Part shown: positions 53,764 through 63,085 of the stretch, in pieces
Numbering within the stretch: position 1 is the first letter of the stretch
How the letters are laid out: each line of letters starts with the position of its first letter
NCBI RefSeq assembly: GCF_009755275.1
Contig: NZ_WQLA01000007.1
Coordinates: 248,001-312,000 of the forward strand
Reading direction: 5' to 3'
Source: Mucilaginibacter aquatilis
Lineage (GTDB): Bacteria > Bacteroidota > Bacteroidia > Sphingobacteriales > Sphingobacteriaceae
Length of the DNA stretch: 64,000 nucleotides
Program-made: the position numbers and the translations under genes
Notes under the pieces: generated by a model
The model's input: the letters and a program-made list of their open reading frames with translations, nothing else
Told to the model about the DNA's origin: nothing
Databases searched by the model: none

Positions 53764-54864
53764 TTAAACATTAAACCTGAAGTGCATAATATCACCGTCT
53801 TCAACAATATAAGTTTTGCCTTCAACACTTAATTTACCAGCTTCCTTACAGGCATTTTCTGATCCGTATTTAACGTAATCGTCGTATTTGATTACCTCGG
53901 CACGTATAAAGCCTTTTTCAAAATCAGTATGTATTACACCTGCTGCCTGTGGTGCGGTAAAACCTTTGGTAATAGTCCAGGCGCGTACTTCCTGTACTCC
54001 CGCAGTAAAATAGGTACTTAGGTTAAGTAGCTTGTATGCAGCTTTTATAAGTTTGGTAACGCCCGATTGCTCTAAACCCAAATCATCCAAAAACATCTGG
54101 CGTTCTTCAAAAGTCTCCAGCTGGGCTATTTCTGATTCAATTTGAGCCGAAATAATCAACACTTCGGCGTTCTCTTCTTTAACAGCTTCGCGTACTTTTT
54201 CAACGTATGCGTTACCGGTGTTAACTTCGCTTTCGCCAACATTACATACGTACATTACCGGTTTAGCGGTTAACAACCATAAATCGGCTATATGCTCCTG
54301 ATCTTCTTCTGAAACAGCAGCCGTACGGGCCGATTTACCACTAAGTAAATGTTCTTTGTAAATGCCTAATACTTCAAATGCCTTCTTAGCATCCTTATCG
54401 CCACCAGTTTTAGCGGCCTTTTCAACCTTTTGCAGCTTTTTTTCAACCGAATCAAGGTCTTTTAACTGCAGCTCGGTATCAATAATCTCTTTGTCACGAA
54501 TAGGATCAACAGAACCATCAACGTGAATTACGTTATCGTTATCAAAACAACGCAAAACGTGAATTATAGCATTTGTTGCACGTATGTTACCCAAAAACTG
54601 GTTACCTAAACCTTCACCTTTGCTTGCTCCTTTTACTAGGCCGGCAATGTCAACAATTTCAATAACGTTGGGTACAACGCGTTGCGGGTTTACCAGCTCG
54701 GTAAGTTTGGTAAGGCGCTCGTCGGGCACAGTAATAACACCCACGTTTGGCTCAATAGTACAAAACGGAAAGTTTGCCGCCTGTGCCTTTGCGTTTGATA
54801 AACAGTTAAAAAGTGTTGATTTGCCCACGTTTGGTAAACCAACTATACCACATTGTAAACCCAT
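53764..54864 (-). CDS. ychF: Redox-regulated ATPase YchF (OBG-family)
   Basis: A 366-residue P-loop NTPase of the OBG/YchF group, which prefers ATP and binds ribosomes. G1 is GLPNVGKSTLFN (about residues 8-19), with a hydrophobic residue replacing the usual G-T, then DIAGLVKGASKGEGLGN for G3. A coiled-coil insert (about 130-165) is followed by a TGS domain at the C-terminus (VRAWTITKGFTAPQAAGVIH and HFRFNV end). Length is standard. A TATCTTTG -7 element lies about 125 bp upstream at 54988-54995. Secure call. Confidence 0.97.
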   Translation of the reverse strand: MGLQCGIVGLPNVGKSTLFNCLSNAKAQAANFPFCTIEPNVGVITVPDERLTKLTELVNPQRVVPNVIEIVDIAGLVKGASKGEGLGNQFLGNIRATNAIIHVLRCFDNDNVIHVDGSVDPIRDKEIIDTELQLKDLDSVEKKLQKVEKAAKTGGDKDAKKAFEVLGIYKEHLLSGKSARTAAVSEEDQEHIADLWLLTAKPVMYVCNVGESEVNTGNAYVEKVREAVKEENAEVLIISAQIESEIAQLETFEERQMFLDDLGLEQSGVTKLIKAAYKLLNLSTYFTAGVQEVRAWTITKGFTAPQAAGVIHTDFEKGFIRAEVIKYDDYVKYGSENACKEAGKLSVEGKTYIVEDGDIMHFRFNV

Positions 54865-54987
54865 TAGTTTAGTTTTTGTTAAGTAGTTAGTTGAGCTGAA
54901 GTGTTGATTGGTAAATAGTTAATAACGCGCATTTAGCTGTTTAACCGCTTACTTTAATCAACCACTCAACCAACAAAAAATTTTGCG

Positions 54988-54995
54988 CAAAGATA
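54988..54995 (-). promoter_or_regulatory. -7 promoter element of ychF
   Basis: On the minus strand TATCTTTG, a perfect TAnnTTTG match, 124 bp before the ychF start. It implies a leader of about 115 nt. No -33 TTTG found. Confidence 0.4.
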
Positions 54996-55093
54996 ATATA
55001 AAAACACCCTTAAAATTTGAAAAAATAAACGACTTTTGCGGGCGTTAAACAAAACTGTATTTTAATATAAAAATGTAAACACGGGGGCCGAGT

Positions 55094-56455
55094 ATGGAAG
55101 AAATGGTTGAACAAGTAGAACTGTTACTGCAACAAAATAATGAACAACAGCTAACCGACTATTTGAACAATCTGAACATATCGGAAGTTGAAGAATTGAT
55201 TGGTGAACTCCCCGAACATGCACACCGCTTTGTTCAGCTCTTATCTCTTAACCGCGCAGTAAACGTTTTCAGGATACTTGATTTTCCGGTACAGGAGCGC
55301 TTACTCAAAAAACTGCCCGGCACCAAAACTGCAGAACTTATAAACGAATTGCCACCTGACGACCGCACCGCTTTATTTGGCGAACTGCACGCAGATACGG
55401 TAAAGGCACTGATATTACATCTCCCACCAGACGACCGGAAAGAAGCCTTGGTTTTACTTGGGTATGAAGAGGATAGCGTTGGCCGCCTGATGACGCCCGA
55501 CTACATTGCCGTTAAAAAAAACTGGGATGTAGTTCAGGTGCTTTCGCACATACGCCGTTACGGTAAAAACTCCGAAACCATTGATGTAATTTACGTTATT
55601 AATGATAACGGTGTATTACTGGATGATATACGTATAAGGGAAATATTATTGGTTGACCCTGCCACCAAGGTAAGCGATCTTGTTGACGATCGCCTTATTG
55701 CCCTTAATGTGAATGACCCGCAGGAGGAAGCCATAAACATATTCAGGATGAATAACAGGGTGGCGTTACCTGTTACTGATGATAATAATATACTGCTGGG
55801 TATTGTTACCGTTGATGATATTTTGTGGATTGCCAACGAAGAGTACACCGAAGATATTCAAAAAATTGGTGGTACCGAAGCGCTTGATGAGCCTTACCTG
55901 GATATGCCACTGCTTAAACTCGTAAAAAAACGTGTAGGCTGGCTTATCATTCTTTTTTTAGGCGAAATGCTTACGGCTACGGCAATGGGCTATTTTGAAG
56001 GTCAGATAGCCAAAGCTGTTGTACTGGCCTTGTTTGTACCTCTTATTATTTCAAGTGGCGGAAACAGTGGTTCTCAAGCATCAACGCTCATAATACAGGC
56101 TATGGCCCTTGGTGAGGTTACCGTGGCCGATTGGTGGAGGGTTATGCGTCGCGAAATAGTATCAGGCTTACTTTTAGGTATTACGCTGGGATTAATTGGC
56201 TTTATACGGATTTTTGTTTGGACACTTTTTAGCAACATATACGGACCTCACTGGATGGCGGTTGGCTTTACTGTAGCCTTTGCCCTGGTTGGTATTGTGT
56301 TATGGGGATCACTGGCTGGATCAATGTTACCTTTATTACTTAAAAAACTGGGGTTAGACCCTGCAACATCCTCCGCTCCTTTTGTTGCAACGCTGGTTGA
56401 CGTTACCGGTTTAATCATTTACTTCACCATCGCTGTATCTATCATGAATATTTAA
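55094..56455 (+). CDS. mgtE: Magnesium transporter MgtE
   Basis: A 453-residue Mg2+ channel. The N-terminal superhelical domain (about residues 1-130; LPPDDRTALFGEL and LPPDDRKEAL repeats) and two CBS domains (about 135-255; GRLMTPDYIAV, ILGIVTVDDIL) form the cytosolic Mg2+ sensor. The plug helix and five transmembrane helices (about 280-450) include the ISSGGNSGSQASTLIIQAMALGE signature in TM2. An A8 run occurs in the coding strand at 55515-55522. No M-box riboswitch is apparent upstream. Confidence 0.96.
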   Translation: MEEMVEQVELLLQQNNEQQLTDYLNNLNISEVEELIGELPEHAHRFVQLLSLNRAVNVFRILDFPVQERLLKKLPGTKTAELINELPPDDRTALFGELHADTVKALILHLPPDDRKEALVLLGYEEDSVGRLMTPDYIAVKKNWDVVQVLSHIRRYGKNSETIDVIYVINDNGVLLDDIRIREILLVDPATKVSDLVDDRLIALNVNDPQEEAINIFRMNNRVALPVTDDNNILLGIVTVDDILWIANEEYTEDIQKIGGTEALDEPYLDMPLLKLVKKRVGWLIILFLGEMLTATAMGYFEGQIAKAVVLALFVPLIISSGGNSGSQASTLIIQAMALGEVTVADWWRVMRREIVSGLLLGITLGLIGFIRIFVWTLFSNIYGPHWMAVGFTVAFALVGIVLWGSLAGSMLPLLLKKLGLDPATSSAPFVATLVDVTGLIIYFTIAVSIMNI

Positions 56456-56538
56456 TTGGCCGGCTTTAATAGTATTGTTTTATAACTTATTGTTTTATAG
56501 TTTTATCAGCATCACTCTAAAACACTAAACACAATAAA

Positions 56539-57024
56539 ATGGAAGACAAACCTATTGAAACCTTCTCACCCATGCCCGAGCCGGAACACAAAATGTTTTT
56601 AACCGATGAGGCGCAGTATTACATTCAGATAATTGCCAAATGGGGCAATTTTTTAAGCATTATTGGTTTTATTATGTGCGCCTTGCTCCTTTTGCTTGGT
56701 TCATTTATATCATCAATTATGTCAAGCCTTAGTGCAATGGGAGGCAACCCGATGGTTGGCTCGGTACAGGGGGCTATGACTGTTATGTACGTACTAATTG
56801 CCATTTTCTACTTTTTCCCAACTCTGTACCTGTTTCAGTTCAGTAGTAAAGCTAAGAAAGCAATATTATTTGCAAATAGCGCTGAGCTTGCCGAAGCCTT
56901 TGGTAAACTAAAATCGTGCTTTAAATTTATTGGTATAGTTACTATTGTAGTTCTATCAATATACGCGTTAGTTTTTATAGCCGGAATTATAGGCATGAGC
57001 ACCTACTCTGCTTTCAGGCAATAG
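56539..57024 (+). CDS. Membrane protein, probably DUF5362 family
   Basis: A 161-residue inner-membrane protein with three to four transmembrane segments at about residues 35-62, 80-103 and 134-155, and a cytosolic helix between the last two (KAKKAILFANSAELAEAFGKLKSCFKFIG). This matches the DUF5362 type, of unknown function. It follows mgtE by 83 bp, so it may or may not be co-transcribed. Confidence 0.75.
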   Translation: MEDKPIETFSPMPEPEHKMFLTDEAQYYIQIIAKWGNFLSIIGFIMCALLLLLGSFISSIMSSLSAMGGNPMVGSVQGAMTVMYVLIAIFYFFPTLYLFQFSSKAKKAILFANSAELAEAFGKLKSCFKFIGIVTIVVLSIYALVFIAGIIGMSTYSAFRQ

Positions 57025-57042
57025 CAAAAGGCAGTAAAATAC

Positions 57043-57074
57043 AAAAGCCCGTGATGTGCATCACGGGCTTTTTT
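57043..57074. terminator. Bidirectional terminator
   Basis: A perfect 13-bp stem (AAAAGCCCGTGAT/ATCACGGGCTTTT) with GTGC loop and six T, between convergent genes ending at 57024 and 57098. Confidence 0.9.
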
Positions 57075-57097
57075 GATTTGGTTAGTATAAAAGTCCC

Positions 57098-57439
57098 TTA
57101 AAAAGAAAAGTCTTCCTCAGTTGCACCGGCTACGCCTGCAGCTTTGGTAATTTCATTTAGTTCGCTGAATTCGTAGCGTTTTTCTACTACTTCCTGGTTG
57201 GCTTTAATGTAGTCAACCGTATCTTTTAAACCCTCGGCAAATTTTTCGAAATCCTCTTTGTAAAGAAAGATCTTGTGTTTCACAAAAGCTCCATCTTCCA
57301 AACGCTTTTTACTCTCAGTTATAGTGATGTAATAGTCGTTTGAACGTGTTGCCTTTACATCAAAAAAATAAGTTCTCTTGCCGGCCCTTACCTTTTTCGA
57401 GAAAACTTCATCCCTCTCTCTGTTGTCAAAATCTCCCAT
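57098..57439 (-). CDS. DUF3276 (PUR-domain-like) nucleic-acid-binding protein
   Basis: A 113-residue protein of DUF3276, a Bacteroidota family with a PUR-alpha-like fold (FSKKVRAGKRTYFFDVKATRSNDYYITITESKK, given here as its recognisable start). PUR proteins bind single-stranded DNA or RNA. ATG 57439 (MGDFDNRERDEVFSK) is taken as start; the longer frame from 57502 is hydrophobic and non-homologous. The acidic C-terminus ends EEDFSF. It is convergent with the gene before it. Confidence 0.9.
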   Translation of the reverse strand: MGDFDNRERDEVFSKKVRAGKRTYFFDVKATRSNDYYITITESKKRLEDGAFVKHKIFLYKEDFEKFAEGLKDTVDYIKANQEVVEKRYEFSELNEITKAAGVAGATEEDFSF

Positions 57440-57673
57440 GTTTAAAAGTGTTGTAATAGTAATGATTGCATAAATATAATCATTTTTTGAAATTGCAAGC
57501 ATTTTTTACAAAATGAGTACACTTATTTTGTAAATGTTTTTAAATAACTCAAACAGGCAATTTAGCCTTGTATCATTTTAAAAACTGCAATGCAATAGCA
57601 AACCATTACGTTTACGCAAGACAACAAAAAAAGTTGTAGAAAAAGGGTACGTTTAACCAATGGTAAATTAACG

Positions 57674-58930
57674 TTAGGCAGGTTTACCTTTTTTTAGTTC
57701 TAATACGGTAATCTCCGGCCATATACCTAGCCTGCCTGAAAATGCAAGGAAGCCAAAGCCGCGGTTAACGTAAAGATGCCTGCCCTTTTCAACCATTAAA
57801 CCGGCCCAATCAAGGTAGCGATACTTTACAGGGCTCCACCTGAATTTATCAGTTTCTACCCCAAACTGTGCACCATGCGTATGCCCCGACAGTGTGAGGT
57901 GTACGTGCGCCGGATGATAACGAACAATCTCCTCCCAATGTGTAGGGTCATGCGATAGCAGTATCTTGAAATCATTGGTGTTTACACCTTTTAAGGCGTT
58001 ATCAAGGTTACCAACCTGTATAAAGCCCCTGCCCCAGTTTTGTACACCAATTAATGAAATGGCTTGTCCATTTTTTTCAAGCTTTATATTTTCATCGAGC
58101 ATTAACCTGAAGCCCATTGCACGATGGTGCTGATGTAACTTCATTAGGTTAGCTTTTTTAGCTTCATCATTAGGCCATTGTACATAATCGCCATAATCAT
58201 GATTACCTAAAATTGAAAATTGGCCATACGGTGCCTTAAGCTGCTTGAAACGGTGTATGTATGGTTCAATTTCCGACGATACATTGTTCACCAAATCTCC
58301 GGTAAATACAAACAGGTCTGACTTTTGGGCATTGGCTAAATCGATACCTCTTTGAACAGCCGCTGCATTATCAAAACTACCGGAATGTATATCAGATACT
58401 TGCGTTATGGTAAAGCCATCAAATGCCTCGGGCAAATCATCAAAGTAAAGGGTGTGTTTGTGCACCTTGTAATCATATTTACCCTTAAGCATTGCATACC
58501 AAAAAGATGCAAATGGAATAGCAGCCGCTGTGATAGCCGCCTTGCTCACAAGTTTTCTGCGTTGAGGCAAAAAGCCCTCTCCGTTTATTTTATCTTCCTT
58601 TTTAGTAGTAAGTGCAACTATTAGCCGGTATGCATCATTAAACAGCAGTACAAGTGCAAATATGACTTTTGTAACCAGCAACGTAATAAATATGCTTAAC
58701 AGCCACTGGTGCATAACCGTCATACCGGGCGGTTTGCCGGCATTGGTTAAACTGAGCAGCAGCGCTACAGCTACGCCTATATTTATTCCAAAGTAAATAT
58801 ATAATAAAGTTAGCCGGGCGGTTTTACTCCACTTATTAAGCAATGGCTTAAATCCGTTGTATACATATATATCCAGCAAAATACTGGCTGTGGCCAAAAA
58901 CAGTGAAAACTGTAAAAATCCGTGACGCAT
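57674..58930 (-). CDS. Membrane-anchored metallophosphoesterase
   Basis: A 418-residue protein with four transmembrane helices in its first 150 residues, followed by a calcineurin-like phosphoesterase domain. The five metal motifs are present: VSDIHSGS, FTGDLVNN, LGNHDYGD, LSHDPTH and GHTHGAQFG. It resembles YaeI/YpbG-type enzymes linked with lipid-headgroup or cell-wall precursor hydrolysis at the membrane. No gene partner is close. Substrate not known. Confidence 0.93.
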   Translation of the reverse strand: MRHGFLQFSLFLATASILLDIYVYNGFKPLLNKWSKTARLTLLYIYFGINIGVAVALLLSLTNAGKPPGMTVMHQWLLSIFITLLVTKVIFALVLLFNDAYRLIVALTTKKEDKINGEGFLPQRRKLVSKAAITAAAIPFASFWYAMLKGKYDYKVHKHTLYFDDLPEAFDGFTITQVSDIHSGSFDNAAAVQRGIDLANAQKSDLFVFTGDLVNNVSSEIEPYIHRFKQLKAPYGQFSILGNHDYGDYVQWPNDEAKKANLMKLHQHHRAMGFRLMLDENIKLEKNGQAISLIGVQNWGRGFIQVGNLDNALKGVNTNDFKILLSHDPTHWEEIVRYHPAHVHLTLSGHTHGAQFGVETDKFRWSPVKYRYLDWAGLMVEKGRHLYVNRGFGFLAFSGRLGIWPEITVLELKKGKPA

Positions 58931-59072
58931 AAGTTAGAAGTAATAAGCAGCGTAAAATACAAGTACTTTACATGGCATACAATGCAAAATAAGCCGGTTA
59001 TGTTTGTACTATGTAAGTTTATCCAGGCAAACGCAACGCCGGCCGAGTTAAACTTTTACTTTTACTACCGCT

Positions 59073-59720
59073 ATGAATAACAATTTAAAAGAACGATACG
59101 ACAGCATTATTTTTGACCTTGACGGAACGCTTTGGGACTCAACAGCTAATGTGGCAACTGCATGGCAAACGGCAAAACTGGAAGTTGATTATATAAAAGA
59201 TGATATAACGCAGCAAACTGTGCGGTCAATTACCGGCATGGCTTACGATGCAATTTTTGAAAAACTGTTTCCTTACCTTGAGCCTGATGTGCGCGAGGAG
59301 TTTAAACGCAAATGTGCAAAATACGAATTGGAAGTACTTAATACCAAAGGCGGAGAACTGTACCCTGAATTAAAAAGCACATTAAACTACCTGCAAAATA
59401 AATACAAGCTGTTTGTTGTGAGCAATTGCCAGTGTGGTTACATTGAAACGTTTTTAAAGCTTAACCAGCTAGAGCATGTTTTTGTGGGTCATCAATGCTA
59501 CGGAACCAAGGGTCAACCCAAGTTCCAAAATATTATTGACGTAGTGAACGACTACGATCTTAAAGCACCAGTTTACATAGGTGACACCCAAGGCGATTAT
59601 GACAGTGCCACTAAAGCAGGCGTGCCAATAATATTTGCTACATACGGATTTGGTAAGGTAAATAACGGGCAGCCGTTAGCGGTAATTGACAAGTTCAGCG
59701 ATTTAGTTGAGGTATTATAA
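59073..59720 (+). CDS. HAD-superfamily hydrolase
   Basis: A 215-residue HAD phosphatase. Motif I is FDLDGTLWDS (nucleophile Asp), motif II SNCQ, motif III the Lys in GTKGQPKF, and motif IV GDTQGDYDSA. A helical cap (about residues 25-90) identifies the C1 phosphoglycolate phosphatase/beta-phosphoglucomutase-like subgroup. The substrate, probably a small phosphomonoester, is not determinable. A lipoprotein gene follows 63 bp downstream. Confidence 0.92.
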   Translation: MNNNLKERYDSIIFDLDGTLWDSTANVATAWQTAKLEVDYIKDDITQQTVRSITGMAYDAIFEKLFPYLEPDVREEFKRKCAKYELEVLNTKGGELYPELKSTLNYLQNKYKLFVVSNCQCGYIETFLKLNQLEHVFVGHQCYGTKGQPKFQNIIDVVNDYDLKAPVYIGDTQGDYDSATKAGVPIIFATYGFGKVNNGQPLAVIDKFSDLVEVL

Positions 59721-59783
59721 ATTATAGCTTAGCTGTAGCACTTGGGCATATATTAACGTACAGCAATAAACCAAGTATCACAC

Positions 59784-60266
59784 ATGAAAACAAAGTTTAT
59801 TGCTATCCTCGTTTTACTGCTAAGTATTGCCGTAGCATCCTGTAAAAAAGAAAGTAAAGCTTCTAAAAGTCAAAAAGAGCTTGAAGGCACCTGGATTGCT
59901 GTTAATAATATCAGCTCGGTAGCGGGTGCTAGGGTGCGGGTAGTTTTTGGCCCAAAGAATATGGCTGCATTTACCAATTATTATATTGACGAAAATACAG
60001 GAGCTATAAAAAGCTACAACTCTAAGCAAATTTCAAAATACCGGATTGTTGGTGAGAACGGGCTTGAGCTTTATGATATAATACCTTATACCAAAGAAAG
60101 CAATGCTACTGTTACAAATGAGGACAACCTTGTTAAAGGGGCAATGCTTCAATCAACACAGCCATACTCATTCCGCTTTAATGACACCCGCACTAAACTC
60201 AATCTTAATATTATTTGCGGCCCGAATGCTCATTGCATAAGTCCACAGGAATACCTTAAGCAATAG
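59784..60266 (+). CDS. Lipoprotein, lipocalin-like, of unknown function
   Basis: A 160-residue lipoprotein with signal peptide MKTKFIAILVLLLSIAVA followed by the lipobox Cys (VASC), then KKESKASKSQKELEGTWIAV. The ELEGTW start and a strand-rich body suggest the same lipocalin-like fold as the gene at 6138, with low certainty. The C-terminal part has two Cys (CGPNAHC) that may bond. Function unknown. Confidence 0.66.
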   Translation: MKTKFIAILVLLLSIAVASCKKESKASKSQKELEGTWIAVNNISSVAGARVRVVFGPKNMAAFTNYYIDENTGAIKSYNSKQISKYRIVGENGLELYDIIPYTKESNATVTNEDNLVKGAMLQSTQPYSFRFNDTRTKLNLNIICGPNAHCISPQEYLKQ

Positions 60267-60319
60267 CAATTACTGCAAGTGTTACAAATTAATAAAGTAA
60301 TTCAGGCTTCAAACCTTAA

Positions 60320-61609
60320 CTACTTTATTGATTTTACGAAGTCGGTTATAGCACTCACCAATTCGGGCTTTACTGGTAATGCCGACTGATTGTAAGTGGC
60401 AAGATTAGCAGCCTGAGCCGCAGGGGCTTCTTTAAGCACATAGTTCATACCGGGTATCATCACAACTTTAGCGTCCGATTTTCCCTTTTTCAAACGTTCT
60501 GCATCGGCAGCACTTACCTGCAGGTCAGTTGTGCCTTGTATAATTAGTGTTGGTGCTTTAACTTTTTTAATTTCTTTTACAGGGTCAAAGCGCATCCAGG
60601 TCATTAAATACGGCTGAACGCTTACACGTGCAATACTGTAAAGTGAAGGATCTACCTTATCATACGTTTTTCCACGGCGTAAGCTATCAGTAATTTGCTT
60701 AAAGCCTTTTGTAATGTAATCGGGCTGATTTTTCAGCTGTTCAGACATCAGCTTGTCTCCAGGCAAGCTTTCACCTTCAACAGATATAAATCCGTTTACA
60801 GGCTGGCTTACCGCGGCAAGCATACCTACCAATGATCCTTCGCTGTGGCCAAGCAACACCACCTTTGAAAACCGCTCATCCTCTCGTAATGCACCTGCCA
60901 GCATCACCGCATCATCAATGTAATCATCAAAACGCAGTTGTGTTTCTTTAGCCGGTGTAATAACCTCACCTGTTAAACGCTTATCATAACGCAATGAGGC
61001 AATGCCGTTTTTGGCTAACGCAAAGGCTATCAACTTGTAGGTGTCAGGCTGTTGGTTAAGTTTTGGTTTGTTACCATCGCGGTCTGTAGGTCCTGATGAT
61101 GGTATAATTAAAACCACCGGCACCTTACCGCTTGCCTGCTTGGGCATGGCTAGTGTGCCACGTATAGCACCCGATAATGTTTTTAATTCAAGCGGAGTTT
61201 CAGTGGTATACGGGTCATCAACAGGTTTAACCATATTTTGGCCACGATAGTTATCAAACAACAATCCGCCAATTTTACCTGCGCCGTTTATGCTTATCTG
61301 CATGGATAATACAGCGCGCTGAAAATCGGCACGGTAGATGGCTATGCCCTCGTTAAGTGTAGTGAAGGTTGCACGCTGTAACCGCCCCGAACGCACCTGC
61401 AGCTCACTGATCATTTCACGGTTTTTAAGCATGGGTAGATCTTTTTTTACGTCTGCTGCAAACATGTTGAAGATGCTATCGGGCTGATTGCGGTTATAGT
61501 AAAGCGTAAACTTACTTAATGCAATGCGGTAAATTCCCGGCTCGGCAGCCTGGGCATATACCTGAGGCAAGCTTAATATCAACGCCAGTATAAAAAGTAA
61601 TTTTTTCAT
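60320..61609 (-). CDS. Secreted alpha/beta hydrolase with N-terminal DUF3887-like domain
   Basis: A 429-residue exported protein. The signal peptide (about residues 1-19) ends near VYAQA. An N-terminal domain (about 25-125; YYNRNQPDSIFNMFAADVK) resembles DUF3887, often fused to such hydrolases. The hydrolase core (from about 135) has IIPSSGPTDRDGNKP at the oxyanion side, nucleophile elbow GHSEGS (about 245-250), and the late DLQVSAADAERL region with the acid. The last GMNYVLKEAP probably stands where a catalytic His would be (usually GxxH), here Asn: see findings. It acts in the periplasm on an unknown ester or peptide. Confidence 0.85.
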   Translation of the reverse strand: MKKLLFILALILSLPQVYAQAAEPGIYRIALSKFTLYYNRNQPDSIFNMFAADVKKDLPMLKNREMISELQVRSGRLQRATFTTLNEGIAIYRADFQRAVLSMQISINGAGKIGGLLFDNYRGQNMVKPVDDPYTTETPLELKTLSGAIRGTLAMPKQASGKVPVVLIIPSSGPTDRDGNKPKLNQQPDTYKLIAFALAKNGIASLRYDKRLTGEVITPAKETQLRFDDYIDDAVMLAGALREDERFSKVVLLGHSEGSLVGMLAAVSQPVNGFISVEGESLPGDKLMSEQLKNQPDYITKGFKQITDSLRRGKTYDKVDPSLYSIARVSVQPYLMTWMRFDPVKEIKKVKAPTLIIQGTTDLQVSAADAERLKKGKSDAKVVMIPGMNYVLKEAPAAQAANLATYNQSALPVKPELVSAITDFVKSIK

Positions 61610-61695
61610 TAGTATTTAACAAAACGCAATCTGTTCATCAAGATTGCTTGATTTATGTTTTAATATTTCAATTGGTCAAAGCTCCGTTGCACATC

Positions 61696-62088
61696 TCAAC
61701 CTGCATGGCCGGTTAGTGCACTGGCAGCTATTATAACAAGTACTACCAGCGTAATAGCAGTATATAACCAATCTCTTTCAAGCGCAAAGCCAATGGCCGA
61801 AAACATGACGCGCACAACAGGTGTAGCAATCAATAAAATAATGCCGGCCTGTATAATGGCCCGTCCTCTGAAAGTAAGTATGCCATGCCATATGCCCGAC
61901 GCTGAATGAACAAAACCCGGAACGCCAATAAATTCTTTGTAATGTACCGTTTCGGCTCCGTGCCTGTACAAATATACGCAGCCACCAATAAACACAATAA
62001 GCATTGACAGTATTACGCCTACACGCAATATCCAGCCTATAATCCGCTGAATTTCGGTATCATGTAACTTAGGCTGCATCATAATCAT
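61696..62088 (-). CDS. DUF1634 membrane protein
   Basis: A 130-residue protein with three transmembrane helices (about residues 16-38, 75-95, 102-124), of DUF1634. It overlaps the upstream TSUP transporter gene by 4 nt. The family commonly accompanies TauE/SafE genes and is presumed an auxiliary subunit. The start is MIMMQPKLHDTEIQR; a second Met is 4 codons in. Its own function has not been established. Confidence 0.88.
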   Translation of the reverse strand: MIMMQPKLHDTEIQRIIGWILRVGVILSMLIVFIGGCVYLYRHGAETVHYKEFIGVPGFVHSASGIWHGILTFRGRAIIQAGIILLIATPVVRVMFSAIGFALERDWLYTAITLVVLVIIAASALTGHAG

Positions 62089-62921
62089 ATGTTGTGGTTT
62101 AAGCCGTTATAAATCATTTGCACAGCTAAAAAGGTTACAATTACAGCAAACACCCAGCGCAGCCAACCGGCCGACGATGTATGCACTAATATTTTTGAAC
62201 CTGTAAGTGCTCCCAATAAAACACCAATAACAACAGGCATAGATAATCCCGGGTCAATGTAGCCGCGTTGCAGGTATACAACAGCACTAGCAGCAGCGGT
62301 AACGCCAATCATAAAATTACTGGTGGTGGTTGATACCTTAAACGGGATGCGCATAATACCATCCATGGCAACTACCTTTAATGCTCCCGAACCTATACCC
62401 AGCAGCCCTGATATAATGCCGGCAAACAGCATCATAAAAAATCCGCCGCCCACATTTTTTACATTATAGCTTACTACTCCGTTTCCGGACGGAAAGGAAC
62501 TGTTTAATTTTAGTTTTTCAGACCAATGGTTGGGTTTGGTTTCAATTTGCTCCCTTTTATTTTTGAGCGACATTAATGCCGAAAAGATGAGTATCAACCC
62601 GAATATTACCGCAATTACATTGGTTTGCATATAAAGTGCCAGTACTGCGCCAATCATGGCGCCAATAGTTGTGGCTATCTCTAAAAACATACCCAGCCTT
62701 ACATTGGTAATCCCCTCTTTAACATAGGCTGCTGCCGAGCCCGATGACGTAGCAATTACCGACACAAGTGATGCGCCAATGGCATAATGAATGTTTACGT
62801 TAAGCAGCAATGTAAGCAGCGGAATAATTACAACACCTCCGCCCAGGCCTGTTAATGATCCCAGAAGGCCGGCCACGTATGCACCAGCTAGTATAATAAG
62901 TGTTATTGCAGTTACCGTCAT
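62085..62921 (-). CDS. TSUP-family (TauE/SafE) anion transporter
   Basis: A 278-residue eight-helix membrane transporter. The repeated GGG motifs (SLTGLGGGVVIIPLL, GIGSGALKV) and the LLSLASVIATSSGSAAAY-type loop are characteristic of TSUP, which moves sulfite, sulfonates or other sulfur anions, often outward. DUF1634 follows with a 4-nt overlap, forming a two-gene unit. It is a separate protein from the TSUP domain fused in the sulfur operon. Confidence 0.92.
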   Translation of the reverse strand: MTVTAITLIILAGAYVAGLLGSLTGLGGGVVIIPLLTLLLNVNIHYAIGASLVSVIATSSGSAAAYVKEGITNVRLGMFLEIATTIGAMIGAVLALYMQTNVIAVIFGLILIFSALMSLKNKREQIETKPNHWSEKLKLNSSFPSGNGVVSYNVKNVGGGFFMMLFAGIISGLLGIGSGALKVVAMDGIMRIPFKVSTTTSNFMIGVTAAASAVVYLQRGYIDPGLSMPVVIGVLLGALTGSKILVHTSSAGWLRWVFAVIVTFLAVQMIYNGLNHNI

Positions 62922-63085
62922 TTAGCTGGCCGCTAAATTATTCAATATCTTTTGCTATGCGGTTATTTTGTTGCAGCAATATTAAAATGCCTTGGTTATA
63001 CAGCCTGCCTGTAACGCCAATTTGCAGCCAGGCACCACTAATTTGAAGTTTTTTAAATAGATTAGGGCTTTAAACACAACTATTG

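Noticed and set aside
54584..54886. Plus-strand open frame opposite ychF
   Set aside because: It lies opposite a conserved GTPase domain coding region and shows no homology or signal.
54865..55093. M-box (Mg2+) riboswitch before mgtE
   Set aside because: The region is short, AT-rich and shared with the ychF promoter; no M-box core or terminator is visible.
55515..55522. A8 run in mgtE as a frameshift site
   Set aside because: It lies inside a conserved CBS region where truncation would give a useless product, and eight A is weaker than the A9 in dnaX.
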